NCBI RefSeq assembly: GCF_007833355.1
Contig: NZ_CP020914.1
Location: 108,046-172,045, forward strand
DNA from: Denitratisoma sp. DHT3
GTDB taxonomy: Bacteria > Pseudomonadota > Gammaproteobacteria > Burkholderiales > Rhodocyclaceae
Direction of reading: 5' to 3'
DNA: 64,000 bases
Shown here piece by piece: positions 1 through 9,288 of the stretch. A program made the translations under genes and the position numbers. Numbering within the stretch: position 1 is the first letter of the stretch; each line of letters opens with the position of its first letter. The notes under the pieces were generated by a model. It had not been told where the DNA came from and made no database searches. It worked only from the letters and a program-made list of their open reading frames with translations.

Positions 1-2
1 AC

Positions 3-3000
3 GACGCAATATACGGGCTGGGAGGCAATGACACTTTGCTAGGTGGCGTCGGTAGCGACCGACTCTATGGCGGCGAAGGGAATGATGTACTGGATGGTGG
101 CTCTGGTGATGATTATCTCGAAGGGGGGGGCGGTAGTGACACATACCTGTTTGGGCCGGGCTCGGGTCAGGACGTCATTGTTGACGCTGTTGCAACGTAT
201 GGTGCTATCAATAAGGTCCGTTTGGCAGAAGGCGTACTGCCGTCGGATGTTCATGTTAAGTTCTACGGCAATGGGATTCTCTACCTTGGTTTGAACCACT
301 ACGCCGACCGAGTGACACTCGGCAACACAGAAGTGGAGTTTTCCGATGGCACGCGATGGACACAGGCGACAATGCGAGCTATGGCAAATTCCGGGAGTGA
401 ATTGAGTGACGTGCTATTTGGAACAGAGGACGGCGACATCCTTGATGGAGCTGGCGGGGATGACCTTATCTTGGGGAATGGCGGCAACGATGTCCTGAAG
501 GGCGGCGCCGGCAATGATTATCTATACGGAGGACTGGGCAACGATATCTACATATTCGGCCTGGGTTTTGGGCATGACTATATTTCCGACAGCGACAGCA
601 CTGTCGGAAATCTTGATACGGTCCATATGGAAGCGGGGACGACCCCGGCGGACGTTCATGTGTCTCGCGATCAGCAGAATCTGTATTTGGACCTTGATCA
701 TGGCAACGATCGTTTGACCCTTGCGGGTTGGTTTGCCAACAATGATTCCAGGATAGAAAGAGTTGTCTTTTCGGATGGAACGGAGTGGGATATCGCACAC
801 CTTCAGGCGCTGACGTCCATCGCTACCACGGGTGACGATCATCTGATGGGCACGTCAGGGGATGACGTATTGGCGGGTTTGGCGGGTAATGACAGGCTTG
901 AGGGCGGAGACGGGAACGATACCTACCAATTCAATGCCGGGGATGGATGGGATTTGATATGGGAAGGGGACGATCCATCGATGCAGGACATGGACTCACT
1001 GACGTTTGGCAACGGAATCACACCGGAATCGGTTTCTGTTTTGGCAGGCGTTAATGGGCGAGACAACCTCACTCTACTACTGGCTGACGGCCAAGGGCGT
1101 GTCGATATTGCCCAATATTTTTCAGGAAGTCCGCTTTATTACGGTGGGGGATATGGCGGAGGGATGGAAGCCGCTGTGCTGGCGTCCATTGAGGAAATCA
1201 AATTTGCAAATGGAGCAGTGTGGGATTTAGCTGCTGTCAAGGCGCTTGCCAGAACGGAGGGAACGGACGCCGATGAATCGCTCTATGGCAGTTCAAAAGA
1301 TGACACGTTGAGTTCCCATGCCGGCCGGGATTGGGTCTATGGATACGGGGGCAACGATACCCTGGATGGAGGCAGCGGCGATGACAGGTTGAACGGTGGT
1401 TCAGGGGACGATATTTATTGCTTCGGTTCTGGCTATGGCCAGGATGAGGTCTATGAGTACGACGCTACCGCAGGGAATGTGGATACCGTCAGGATGGCAG
1501 CCGGCGTTTCTCCGTTCGATGTTCGTGTCACCAGAAGCACCGAAGATTTGTACCTGAGCTTGAACAATGGTACCGATCGTTTGACATTATTGGGTTGGTT
1601 CCGAGGACCTGAGTTCAAAGTCGAGCAAGTTCAATTCAGCGATGGCACGATATGGAATGAGCAAGATCTGGTCGATGCTTTATATACCAGTGATGATCAA
1701 GACAATACGATCATTGGAACCGGTGAGGACGACACGATTAGTGGACGAGGTGGCGCGGACCAACTGTACGGATTGGATGGAAATGATTACCTCAAAGGCG
1801 ATGATGGTAACGATTATCTGAATGGTGGATTAGGTGACGACACCCTGGATGGCGGCAGCGGTGATGACGCTTTGGAAGGGGGCTGGGGAAGTGATGTCTA
1901 TCTCTTCGGGCCTGGATCAGGGACCGATACGGTTAATGATATAGATGCATCGGGTGGCATTGATACGGTCCGTTTTTCTGATGGAGTGAGTCCATCGGAC
2001 GTTGTTGTGACCCAGGATCAGAATAATTTGTTGCTCGCCTTGAACGGCGGAGCTGATCGGCTGATCCTGTCAGGTTGGTTTATCGATGATGCTCACAAGA
2101 TTGAGCAGATTCGATTTGGCGATGGCACCGTTTGGACAAAAATCGATCTTGTCGCTCGTCTTCTTACGGGTGACGATCTGGGCAACACGCTGGTGGGTAC
2201 TGCCGGTGATGACGTCATTAGTGGCTTGGGAGGTCATGATCAACTCTCTGGCCTTGATGGCAACGACTTCCTCGATGGTGGTACGGGAGGCGACACCATG
2301 ATCGGCGGGTTGGGTGATGACACTTATGTCGTCGACAGTGGTAACGACGTCGTCACTGAGAACCCGAATGAAGGTATCGATACGGTCCGGTCAAGCATTA
2401 CCTATACATTGGGTACGAATGTCGAGAACCTGACCTTGACGGGGATTGCCGCGATCAGTGGCACAGGAAACGCCTCTGACAATCTTTTGACTGGCAACAA
2501 TTCCGCAAACACGTTAACAGGCGCGGGCGGCAACGACATCCTGGATGGCGGCTCTGGCGCTGATACGATGGTTGGCGGTACGGGCGATGACACGTATGTG
2601 GTTGACGATGCGGGCGATGTTGTCACCGAATCGTCGAATGCGGGTGTCGATACGGTGAGGTCGAGCATTACCTACACGTTGGGCAGCAATGTTGAGAACT
2701 TGATTTTGACGGGTGCCACGGCGATTGACGGCAAGGGCAATACGCTGGCCAACACACTGATTGGAAACAGCGCCGCCAACACGCTGAATGGTGGTACGAG
2801 GGCCGACACCCTGATTGGCGGTCTGGGCGATGACCTCTATGTGGTGGACAACGTGGGCGATGTGGTCATCGAGAGCGCAAGTGAAGGTACTGACACAGTG
2901 GAAGCGAGCGTCAGCTATACGCTGGGTTCGAATGTTGAGAATTTAACCCTGACAGGGTCGGCCAAACTCACCGGAGTAGGTAATGAGCTGGACAATATTC

Positions 3001-4745
3001 TGACTGGAAACAGCGGCGCCAACACATTGACGGGAGGCGCCGGTAACGACACCCTGAATGGTGGCGGGGGCACGGATACCTTGATAGGCGGTCTGGGGGA
3101 CGACACCTACGTGATTAACAGCGCCGGCGATGTGGTGACCGAGAATGCCAATGAAGGCACGGATACGGTTCAATCGAGCATTGCCTATACCTTGAGTGCA
3201 AATATTGAGAATTTGACTCTGACTGGAACTCGCGGTCTGGCGGGGACGGGCAATGCGCTGGACAACATTCTCATTGGGAACAGCGGGGCCAATACGCTCA
3301 ATGGCGCTTCTGGTGCCGATGCCATGGCTGGTGGAGCAGGGAACGACACTTATGTTGTTGACGATGTGGGCGACGTTGTTACCGAGAACGAGAACGAGGG
3401 TACGGATACGGTGCAGTCGAGCATCAGCTTTGTGCTGCCCGATAATGTCGAGAATCTAACCCTGCTGGGATCCTCGGCGATCAATGGTTCCGGGAACGCA
3501 TTGGATAACAAGCTCACTGGCAATAATGCAGCGAATTACCTGGATGGTGGCTCTGGTGCCGACACGATGGTTGGCGATGCGGGCGATGACACATACGTGG
3601 TTGATGATGCGGGCGATGTTGTCACCGAATCGTCGAATGAGGGTATCGATACGGTGAGGTCGAGCATTACCTACACGTTGGACCGCAACGTTGAGAACTT
3701 GATTCTGACGGGTGAATTTTCAATCAATGGCACAGGCAATACCCTGGCCAACACACTGATCGGCAACAGTGGCGCGAACACCCTGAACGGTGGTACGGGG
3801 GCCGACACCCTGATTGGCGGTCTGGGCGATGACCTCTATGTGGTGGACAACGTGGGCGATGTGGTCACTGAGGAGGTTGATGAAGGTACGGACACGGTGC
3901 AGTCAAGTGTTGCCTATACCTTGGGCTCGAATGTCGAGAATCTGACCCTGACCGGGGCGAGCGGACTGGCTGGCACAGGTAATGCGTTGGACAACATTCT
4001 CATTGGGAACAGCGGCGCCAATACGCTGACCGGTGGAGCAGGCAACGATATTCTGGACGGTGGTACGGGCGCGGATACCCTGATTGGCGGGACTGGCGAT
4101 GATACGTACGTCGTCGAGAGAGCCGGGGATGTCGTGACCGAGAATGCCAATGAGGGCACGGATACGGTTCAATCGAGCATTGCTTATACCTTGGGGGCAA
4201 ATGTCGAGAATTTGACTCTGACGGGAACCCGCGGGCTGGCGGGAACAGGCAATGCGCTGGACAACATCCTCATCGGGAACAGCGGTGCCAATACGCTCAA
4301 CGGCGCTGCCGGTAATGACACCCTGGACGGCGGGGCGGGTTCCGACACGCTGGTTGGTGGTATCGGAAATGATATCTACCTGTTTGGTCGAGGCTATGGC
4401 GCGGATATTGTTTCAGAGAACGATGCGACTGTCGGCAACACCGATTTGGCAAAGTTCGCGTCGGATATTGCCATTGATCAAATCTGGTTCCGTCATGTCG
4501 GCAACGATCTGGAAGTCAGTGTCATTGGCAGTTCGGACAAGATGACGATCCTGAATTGGTATTCAGGTTCTGCCTACCATATCGAGAAATTCCAGACCAA
4601 CGATGGCAAGTTCCTGCTCGATACCCAAGTAGAGAACCTCGTCCAAGCCATGGCTGCCTTCAGTCCCCCGGCTGCAGGTCAGACCACCCTGCCGCAGAAC
4701 TACCGCGACACCCTGGCACCCACCCTCGCTGCCAACTGGCAGTAA
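3..4745 (+). CDS. Giant RTX calcium-binding protein, type I secreted (5' truncated)
   Basis: The frame is already open at base 3 and inside an RTX nonapeptide, so the true start lies left of the window; about 1,580 residues are visible. The first half alternates GGxGxDxLx nonapeptides with about five modules of roughly 90 residues of the haemolysin-related type (pattern DRLTLxGWF, then IExIxFxDGTxW). A sixth such module lies near the C terminus. Bases about 2300-4380 encode nine tandem units of 81 or 90 residues with DDTYVVD, GTDTV and NVENLTLTG signatures. The last 60 or so residues have no RTX repeats and end LAPTLAANWQ, as expected of an uncleaved C-terminal type I secretion signal. RTX repeats fold on Ca2+ outside the cell. 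Its exporter genes follow directly. The N-terminal effector or adhesive part is missing, so its activity is unknown. Base composition looks less GC-rich than the core genes to the right. Confidence 0.93.
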   Translation, partial: DAIYGLGGNDTLLGGVGSDRLYGGEGNDVLDGGSGDDYLEGGGGSDTYLFGPGSGQDVIVDAVATYGAINKVRLAEGVLPSDVHVKFYGNGILYLGLNHYADRVTLGNTEVEFSDGTRWTQATMRAMANSGSELSDVLFGTEDGDILDGAGGDDLILGNGGNDVLKGGAGNDYLYGGLGNDIYIFGLGFGHDYISDSDSTVGNLDTVHMEAGTTPADVHVSRDQQNLYLDLDHGNDRLTLAGWFANNDSRIERVVFSDGTEWDIAHLQALTSIATTGDDHLMGTSGDDVLAGLAGNDRLEGGDGNDTYQFNAGDGWDLIWEGDDPSMQDMDSLTFGNGITPESVSVLAGVNGRDNLTLLLADGQGRVDIAQYFSGSPLYYGGGYGGGMEAAVLASIEEIKFANGAVWDLAAVKALARTEGTDADESLYGSSKDDTLSSHAGRDWVYGYGGNDTLDGGSGDDRLNGGSGDDIYCFGSGYGQDEVYEYDATAGNVDTVRMAAGVSPFDVRVTRSTEDLYLSLNNGTDRLTLLGWFRGPEFKVEQVQFSDGTIWNEQDLVDALYTSDDQDNTIIGTGEDDTISGRGGADQLYGLDGNDYLKGDDGNDYLNGGLGDDTLDGGSGDDALEGGWGSDVYLFGPGSGTDTVNDIDASGGIDTVRFSDGVSPSDVVVTQDQNNLLLALNGGADRLILSGWFIDDAHKIEQIRFGDGTVWTKIDLVARLLTGDDLGNTLVGTAGDDVISGLGGHDQLSGLDGNDFLDGGTGGDTMIGGLGDDTYVVDSGNDVVTENPNEGIDTVRSSITYTLGTNVENLTLTGIAAISGTGNASDNLLTGNNSANTLTGAGGNDILDGGSGADTMVGGTGDDTYVVDDAGDVVTESSNAGVDTVRSSITYTLGSNVENLILTGATAIDGKGNTLANTLIGNSAANTLNGGTRADTLIGGLGDDLYVVDNVGDVVIESASEGTDTVEASVSYTLGSNVENLTLTGSAKLTGVGNELDNILTGNSGANTLTGGAGNDTLNGGGGTDTLIGGLGDDTYVINSAGDVVTENANEGTDTVQSSIAYTLSANIENLTLTGTRGLAGTGNALDNILIGNSGANTLNGASGADAMAGGAGNDTYVVDDVGDVVTENENEGTDTVQSSISFVLPDNVENLTLLGSSAINGSGNALDNKLTGNNAANYLDGGSGADTMVGDAGDDTYVVDDAGDVVTESSNEGIDTVRSSITYTLDRNVENLILTGEFSINGTGNTLANTLIGNSGANTLNGGTGADTLIGGLGDDLYVVDNVGDVVTEEVDEGTDTVQSSVAYTLGSNVENLTLTGASGLAGTGNALDNILIGNSGANTLTGGAGNDILDGGTGADTLIGGTGDDTYVVERAGDVVTENANEGTDTVQSSIAYTLGANVENLTLTGTRGLAGTGNALDNILIGNSGANTLNGAAGNDTLDGGAGSDTLVGGIGNDIYLFGRGYGADIVSENDATVGNTDLAKFASDIAIDQIWFRHVGNDLEVSVIGSSDKMTILNWYSGSAYHIEKFQTNDGKFLLDTQVENLVQAMAAFSPPAAGQTTLPQNYRDTLAPTLAANWQ

Positions 4746-4761
4746 TCCCAAGCGATCCAAT

Positions 4762-4787
4762 ATCTCCCCATCCAATGGTGGGGAGAT
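4762..4787 (+). promoter_or_regulatory. Hairpin covering the exporter ribosome binding site
   Basis: A perfect 9-bp inverted repeat (arms 4762-4770 and 4779-4787, 8-base loop) lies between the RTX stop and the ABC-transporter start at 4797. The right arm contains GGGGAG, the only Shine-Dalgarno-like sequence before that start. No T-run follows, so it is not a typical intrinsic terminator. It may lower exporter translation relative to the RTX substrate or protect an mRNA end. The structure is seen; the regulatory role is inferred. Confidence 0.5.
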
Positions 4788-4796
4788 CTCTATCCC

Positions 4797-6968
4797 ATGG
4801 AATCCCCTTCCCTCACCGCAATTCCCACGCCGGAAGATGCCGCTTCCGCTAGCGTTCCCCCATCCGTAGACACCGGGCTCCTCGGCCTGGTCATGCTGGC
4901 CCATTTTCACGGCATTGCCGCCGACCCGGATCAACTGTCTCATGAATTCAAGGATGACGGTAAGTCGCTGGATACCTCCCGTATTCTTCTTGCCGCCAAG
5001 AAACTCGGCCTCAAGGCCCGGCTGGTTCATGTTGCGCCTGATCGTCTGGTTCGCACGCCGCTTCCTGCCTTGGCGGTGGATCTGGAAGGCAACTACCTCA
5101 TCCTTGCCCGGGCCGATGTTGAACAAGTGCTGATCCAGATTCCCGGCGCGCCCCGCCCAGAGGTTCTGAGTGTTGAGGGTTTTGTTGCACGCTGGAGCGG
5201 CCAACTCATCCTCTTTGCCTCGCGGGCTTCCATGGCTGGCGAACTCTCCAGGTTCGACTTCACCTGGTTCATCCCCGCCGTTGTCAAGTACCGCCACCTA
5301 TTGAGCGAAGTGCTCCTGGTTTCCTTCGTCCTCCAGCTCTTTGCCCTCGTGACCCCCTTGTTTTTCCAGGTCGTCATGGACAAGGTCCTGGTGCATCGCG
5401 GCTTCACCACCCTTGACGTCATCGCCGTTGGCCTGCTGGTCGTCTCTATCTTCGAGGTGGTTCTCTCCGGCCTGCGCTCCTACGTCTTCGCCCACACGAC
5501 CAGCCGGATCGACGTGGAGCTTGGTGCCCGGCTCTTTCGTCACCTGCTCAACCTGCCCCTGGCCTACTTCCAGGCCCGCCGCGTCGGGGATACGGTCGCC
5601 CGGGTCCGGGAACTGGAGAACATCCGCTCCTTCCTCACCGGTAACGCCATCACGATCGTTCTGGATCTTTTCTTTTCGGTGGTCTTCATCGGCGTCATGC
5701 TCTGGTACAGCGGCTGGCTGACCTTGGTGGTGGTCTTGTCCCTGCCTTGCTACGCGCTGCTGTCGATCTTCGTTACGCCCCTGCTCCGGGCACGTCTCCA
5801 CGAGAAGTTCAAGCGCAACGCCGAGAATCAGGCCTTCCTGGTGGAGGCGGTCAATGGCATCGACACCCTGAAAGCCATGGCCGTCGAACCCCAGATGACC
5901 CGCCGTTGGGACAACCAACTGGCCGCCTATGTGGCCGCCAGCTTCAAGACCAACACCTTGGGCACCCTGGCCCATGAGGGCGTGAACCTGATCGGCAAGC
6001 TGGTCACCATCATCACCATGTGGCTGGGAGCCCGTCTGGTGATCAGTGGCGACCTGACCGTGGGCCAGTTGATCGCCTTCAACATGCTCGCCGGCCGGGT
6101 GGCACAGCCCGTCATTCGGCTGGCCCAGCTTTGGACCGACTTCCAGCAAACCGGCATCTCGGTCCAGCGCCTGGGCGACATCCTCAACAACCGGACCGAA
6201 GTGGGCAATGCCAACCGAAGCACTTTGCCAGCCCTGGTGGGTCGGGTGGAGTTCGATCAGGTGGGTTTCCGCTATCGCCCCGACGCCCCCGAAGTCCTGC
6301 GGGGGATCAGTCTCGTGGTGGAACCGGGGGAGGTCATCGGCATCGTCGGCCGATCCGGTTCCGGCAAAAGTACCCTCACCAAGCTGGTCCAACGCCTCTA
6401 TCTGCCCGAGCGGGGCCGGGTCTTGGTGGACGGGGTGGACCTGGCCATGACCGATACTTCCAGCCTGCGCCGACAGATCGGGGTCGTGCTCCAGGAGAAC
6501 ATGCTGTTCAACCGCTCCATCCGAGAGAACATCGCCCTCACCGACCCGGGCTTGCCCATCGAAGCGGTGATCCAGGCCGCCAAGCTTGCCGGCGCCCACG
6601 AATTTATTCTGGAATTGACCGAGGGCTACGACACCCTGGTCGGGGAGCATGGTTCCACCCTCTCCGGCGGCCAACGGCAACGGATCGCCATCGCACGGGC
6701 TTTGATCGGCAATCCCCGCATCCTGATTTTCGATGAAGCCACCAGCGCCCTGGACTATGAATCGGAGCGGATCATCCAACAGAACATGAAGGCGATCTGC
6801 CGAGGGCGGACGGTGCTGATCATTGCCCACCGACTTTCGGCGGTGCGGGACGCCAGCCGCATCCTGGTCATGGATCGAGGGCAGATCGTGGAACAGGGCA
6901 CTCACAGTGAACTCCTGGCCCATGAGGCCGGCCACTACTCCCGGCTGTATCGCCTGCAGTACGCATGA
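4797..6968 (+). CDS. Type I secretion ABC transporter with inactive C39-like domain (HlyB/RtxB family)
   Basis: Inner-membrane ABC exporter, 723 residues, the usual HlyB length. The N-terminal C39-peptidase-like domain (about residues 20-140) lacks the catalytic pair: the Cys position is Thr26 (DTGLLGL) and the His position is Asn99 (GNYLIL). It should therefore bind the RTX substrate without cleaving it, as in HlyB. A six-helix membrane domain covers about 160-450. The nucleotide-binding domain has Walker [10 protein letters not shown] (518-526), signature LSGGQ (622-626), Walker B ILIFDE ending at Asp646/Glu647, and the H-loop His678. The start is 51 bases after the RTX stop and the gene overlaps the next one by 4 bases (ATGA), so the exporter genes are translationally coupled. 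No TolC-type outer-membrane gene is in the window. Confidence 0.93.
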   Translation: MESPSLTAIPTPEDAASASVPPSVDTGLLGLVMLAHFHGIAADPDQLSHEFKDDGKSLDTSRILLAAKKLGLKARLVHVAPDRLVRTPLPALAVDLEGNYLILARADVEQVLIQIPGAPRPEVLSVEGFVARWSGQLILFASRASMAGELSRFDFTWFIPAVVKYRHLLSEVLLVSFVLQLFALVTPLFFQVVMDKVLVHRGFTTLDVIAVGLLVVSIFEVVLSGLRSYVFAHTTSRIDVELGARLFRHLLNLPLAYFQARRVGDTVARVRELENIRSFLTGNAITIVLDLFFSVVFIGVMLWYSGWLTLVVVLSLPCYALLSIFVTPLLRARLHEKFKRNAENQAFLVEAVNGIDTLKAMAVEPQMTRRWDNQLAAYVAASFKTNTLGTLAHEGVNLIGKLVTIITMWLGARLVISGDLTVGQLIAFNMLAGRVAQPVIRLAQLWTDFQQTGISVQRLGDILNNRTEVGNANRSTLPALVGRVEFDQVGFRYRPDAPEVLRGISLVVEPGEVIGIVGRSGSGKSTLTKLVQRLYLPERGRVLVDGVDLAMTDTSSLRRQIGVVLQENMLFNRSIRENIALTDPGLPIEAVIQAAKLAGAHEFILELTEGYDTLVGEHGSTLSGGQRQRIAIARALIGNPRILIFDEATSALDYESERIIQQNMKAICRGRTVLIIAHRLSAVRDASRILVMDRGQIVEQGTHSELLAHEAGHYSRLYRLQYA

Positions 6969-8398
6969 CCATGGCGACACTCACCCTTAAATTGCAGGCC
7001 CTCTGGGATCTTCTCCGCCGCTATGGAGAAATCTTCAGCCATGTCTGGAAGGACCGGCAGAAGCTGGACTCCCCCGTTCGCCTGTCTCATGAGGCCCAAT
7101 TCCTTCCGGCCGCCCTTGAACTCCAGGAAACCCCCGTTTCTCCGGCACCCCGGGTGACCATGTGGATCCTGATCGGCTTTGCCCTCATTGCATTGCTTTG
7201 GACGATCTTTGGCCACATCGATGTGGTGGCCACCGGCCACGGCAAGATCGTTCCCAATGACCGAAGCAAGGTGATCCAGTCCTTCGATACCTCCACCGTC
7301 AAGGCCATCCATGTCACCGATGGGCAGGCGGTCAAGGCGGGCGATGTGTTGATTGAGTTGGATGGGACTAGCCAGAGAGCCGATCACGACCGGGTTTCCA
7401 GTGATTTGGCGGAGGCCCGGCTACAAGCTGCCCGAGCCAAGGCGATGCTGGCGGCCATTGGATCAGGACGCGTGTCTCAGCTCGCGGCACCGGGCGTCCC
7501 CAAGGATCGATTGGTACAAGAGCAGCGGCATCTGGAGGGCCAGTTCGGCGAGTTTCAGTCAAAGGTGGCTCGCCTGGAGGCGGATATTTCCCGTCGTGAA
7601 GCAGAGCTCCGCTCCACCCAGGAAGTGGTGCGCAAGCTGGAGCAGACCGCACCCATCGCCCGCCAGCGCGCCGACGATTACCGGAATCTGGTGGAGAAGA
7701 ACTTCGTCTCCAAGCATGGCTATCTGGAGAAGGAACAGAGCCGGATCGAGCTGGAGGCGGATCTGGCCACCCAGCACAGCCGGGTCGAGGAACTCAAGGC
7801 AGCCCTGAGGACCGGGCAGAGCGAGCGGTTGGCGTTGATTGCGGAAGCCCGGCGGATTGCTTTGGACAGCCTGAACGAGGGGGAGCAGAAAGCTACGGAA
7901 CTGGCCCAGGAGCAAGTGAAAGCCGAGAACCGGAAAAACCTGATGCAACTGACCGCACCGGTGGATGGCACGGTCCAGCAACTGGCTGTCCATACCGTGG
8001 GTGGGGTGGTGACCGAAGCCCAACAATTAATGGTGGTGGTGCCTCGGGATGACTCGGTGGAGGTCGAGGCTTTCCTGGAGAACAAGGATGTGGGTTTTGT
8101 CTTCCCCGACCAGGAGGCGGAAATCAAGATCGAGACCTTCCCCTACACCAAGTACGGCACGGTGCATGGCAAGGTAATCCATGTGTCTCAGGACGCGATC
8201 AACGATGAGAAGAAGGGATTGATCTACTCGACCCGGGTCAAGCTGGATCGGGCGACGATGCGGGTGGATGGGCGGCAGGTCAATCTGGCCCCGGGGATGG
8301 CAGTATCGGTGGAAATCAAGACCAGCAAGCGGCGCGTGATCGAATACTTTTTAAGCCCCTTGATTCAGTACAAGGACGAAAGTTTTCGCGAGAGATAG
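6965..8398 (+). CDS. HlyD-family membrane fusion protein of the type I secretion system
   Basis: Periplasmic adaptor, 477 residues, linking the ABC exporter to an outer-membrane channel. A short cytoplasmic N terminus is followed by one membrane helix (about residues 64-86, [13 protein letters not shown]). Next come a barrel/lipoyl segment ([13 protein letters not shown], then [22 protein letters not shown]), a long Glu/Arg/Gln-rich coiled coil (about 135-330), the second lipoyl half ([19 protein letters not shown]) and a C-terminal barrel domain. The order fits HlyD/RtxD exactly. The start overlaps the ABC gene by 4 bases; a second in-frame ATG two codons later is possible. An integrase remnant begins directly after the stop, so this gene marks the edge of the secretion cluster. 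Confidence 0.93.
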   Translation: MTMATLTLKLQALWDLLRRYGEIFSHVWKDRQKLDSPVRLSHEAQFLPAALELQETPVSPAPRVTMWILIGFALIALLWTIFGHIDVVATGHGKIVPNDRSKVIQSFDTSTVKAIHVTDGQAVKAGDVLIELDGTSQRADHDRVSSDLAEARLQAARAKAMLAAIGSGRVSQLAAPGVPKDRLVQEQRHLEGQFGEFQSKVARLEADISRREAELRSTQEVVRKLEQTAPIARQRADDYRNLVEKNFVSKHGYLEKEQSRIELEADLATQHSRVEELKAALRTGQSERLALIAEARRIALDSLNEGEQKATELAQEQVKAENRKNLMQLTAPVDGTVQQLAVHTVGGVVTEAQQLMVVVPRDDSVEVEAFLENKDVGFVFPDQEAEIKIETFPYTKYGTVHGKVIHVSQDAINDEKKGLIYSTRVKLDRATMRVDGRQVNLAPGMAVSVEIKTSKRRVIEYFLSPLIQYKDESFRER

Positions 8399-8414
8399 CA
8401 CCGTTCGCTGTTGT

Positions 8415-8600
8415 GGTCCATTTATCTGTGTGAAAACCTCGGTGAGGTAGCGTCGCAGAAGGTCACTCAGGGTATTTTTCTTGGCCTCGGTACGGTCGAT
8501 AAAAACGCCACGCTCGGCTTCCGGGTCGCCCAGGCGCGAGCATCGGCCTTGGCCTTTGTGCTGAAACTGCGGGAGAGGATGGGTAGTGTGCTGATTTGTG
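8415..8600 (-). pseudogene. Decayed tyrosine-recombinase (integrase) N-terminal fragment
   Basis: On the minus strand, one frame reads SFSTKAKADARAWAT (about 8571-8524) and a second frame continues with EAERGVFIDRTEAKK and then NTLSDLLRRYLTEV (about 8522-8440). Together these match the arm-type and core-binding start of phage-type integrases, whose usual form is a TKADAEAWAR motif, a short linker, then GVFVDRTEAE and a LLERYLREV helix. The frames are joined by a frameshift near 8523-8530. No catalytic domain follows: the similarity fades at the end of the HlyD-family gene. It lies about 500 bases from the 3' end of tRNA-Ser, a classic integrase target. It is too broken to encode an active enzyme. 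Confidence 0.6.
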
Positions 8601-9062
8601 TGCAAAAGCGACTGCAGTAGGAAGCAGAGGAGTGGTCATGGTAAGAGGTTGATTGTGCAGATCGACCTTGAACCCCTTAGGAGGGCAAACCATTACTACG
8701 ATGAAGCATAAGGGAACCCTACATTGCTGACCGGCATAGGCAGTCAGGCGAGCGACCGCTTAGGCCGACAACCAGTCGCCATGGTTACCTACCCCAAAGT
8801 CTCCGCTTGCCGTAGTTACCAATCCCATCGCGCTCTCCTGCTCATACGACGAATACTTGTACTTCCTTAAAACCCGATTCATCATCAGCCGTAGGTTGGT
8901 CCTCATTGGCGCCCGATAGCGTTTCCGCCAGGGTAAGGCAAGAGAATTGAGCTTTCCCGGAACCGTAATTGCGGCAACCAGTTTGAAGCTGGTAGTCCAG
9001 GCTTGTCCAAAGCCATTTAATTACAGCCAAGAATAGGTAGCATACCGGCCTGGATTTAAATT
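8601..9062. other. Intergenic stretch without recognisable genes
   Basis: I see no convincing gene here. The best open frame (8842-9030, minus, 62 codons) has no recognisable motif and no clear ribosome binding site. No copy of the tRNA-Ser 3' end, no long inverted repeat and no transposase fragment was spotted. Together with the integrase remnant it looks like degraded mobile-element DNA between the secretion cluster and tRNA-Ser. Confidence 0.5.
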
Positions 9063-9093
9063 AAAAAAGCCATTGAGAATCAATGGCTTTTTT
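9063..9093. terminator. Bidirectional intrinsic terminator after tRNA-Ser
   Basis: Six A, an 8-bp perfect stem (9069-9076 with 9080-9087, loop GAA), then six T. Read on the minus strand it sits 8 bases beyond the tRNA-Ser CCA end, so it most likely terminates tRNA-Ser transcription. The symmetric A/T tracts would let it work in both directions. Confidence 0.85.
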
Positions 9094-9100
9094 GTTCTTA

Positions 9101-9190
<90 letters not shown>

Positions 9191-9288
9191 GTGGGCGCGC
9201 ATTCTATCACTGGCAAGCGTTGAAGGGCTACCTGTGGTTTGCGATAGTTCTGGCACAATGCGCTTCCCTCATGTCCGGAGGAGACCAC

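Noticed and set aside
2300..4380. Regularly spaced repeats that could suggest a CRISPR array
   Set aside because: The period is 243-270 bases and lies in frame within the RTX gene; units are coding and vary like protein repeats.
5298..6980. Long antisense open frame (560 codons) over the ABC transporter
   Set aside because: It mirrors the transporter codons, has no family motif or ribosome binding site, and arises from GC-rich codon bias.
8842..9030. 62-codon minus-strand frame before tRNA-Ser
   Set aside because: No motif, no clear ribosome binding site, and it lies in degraded DNA.
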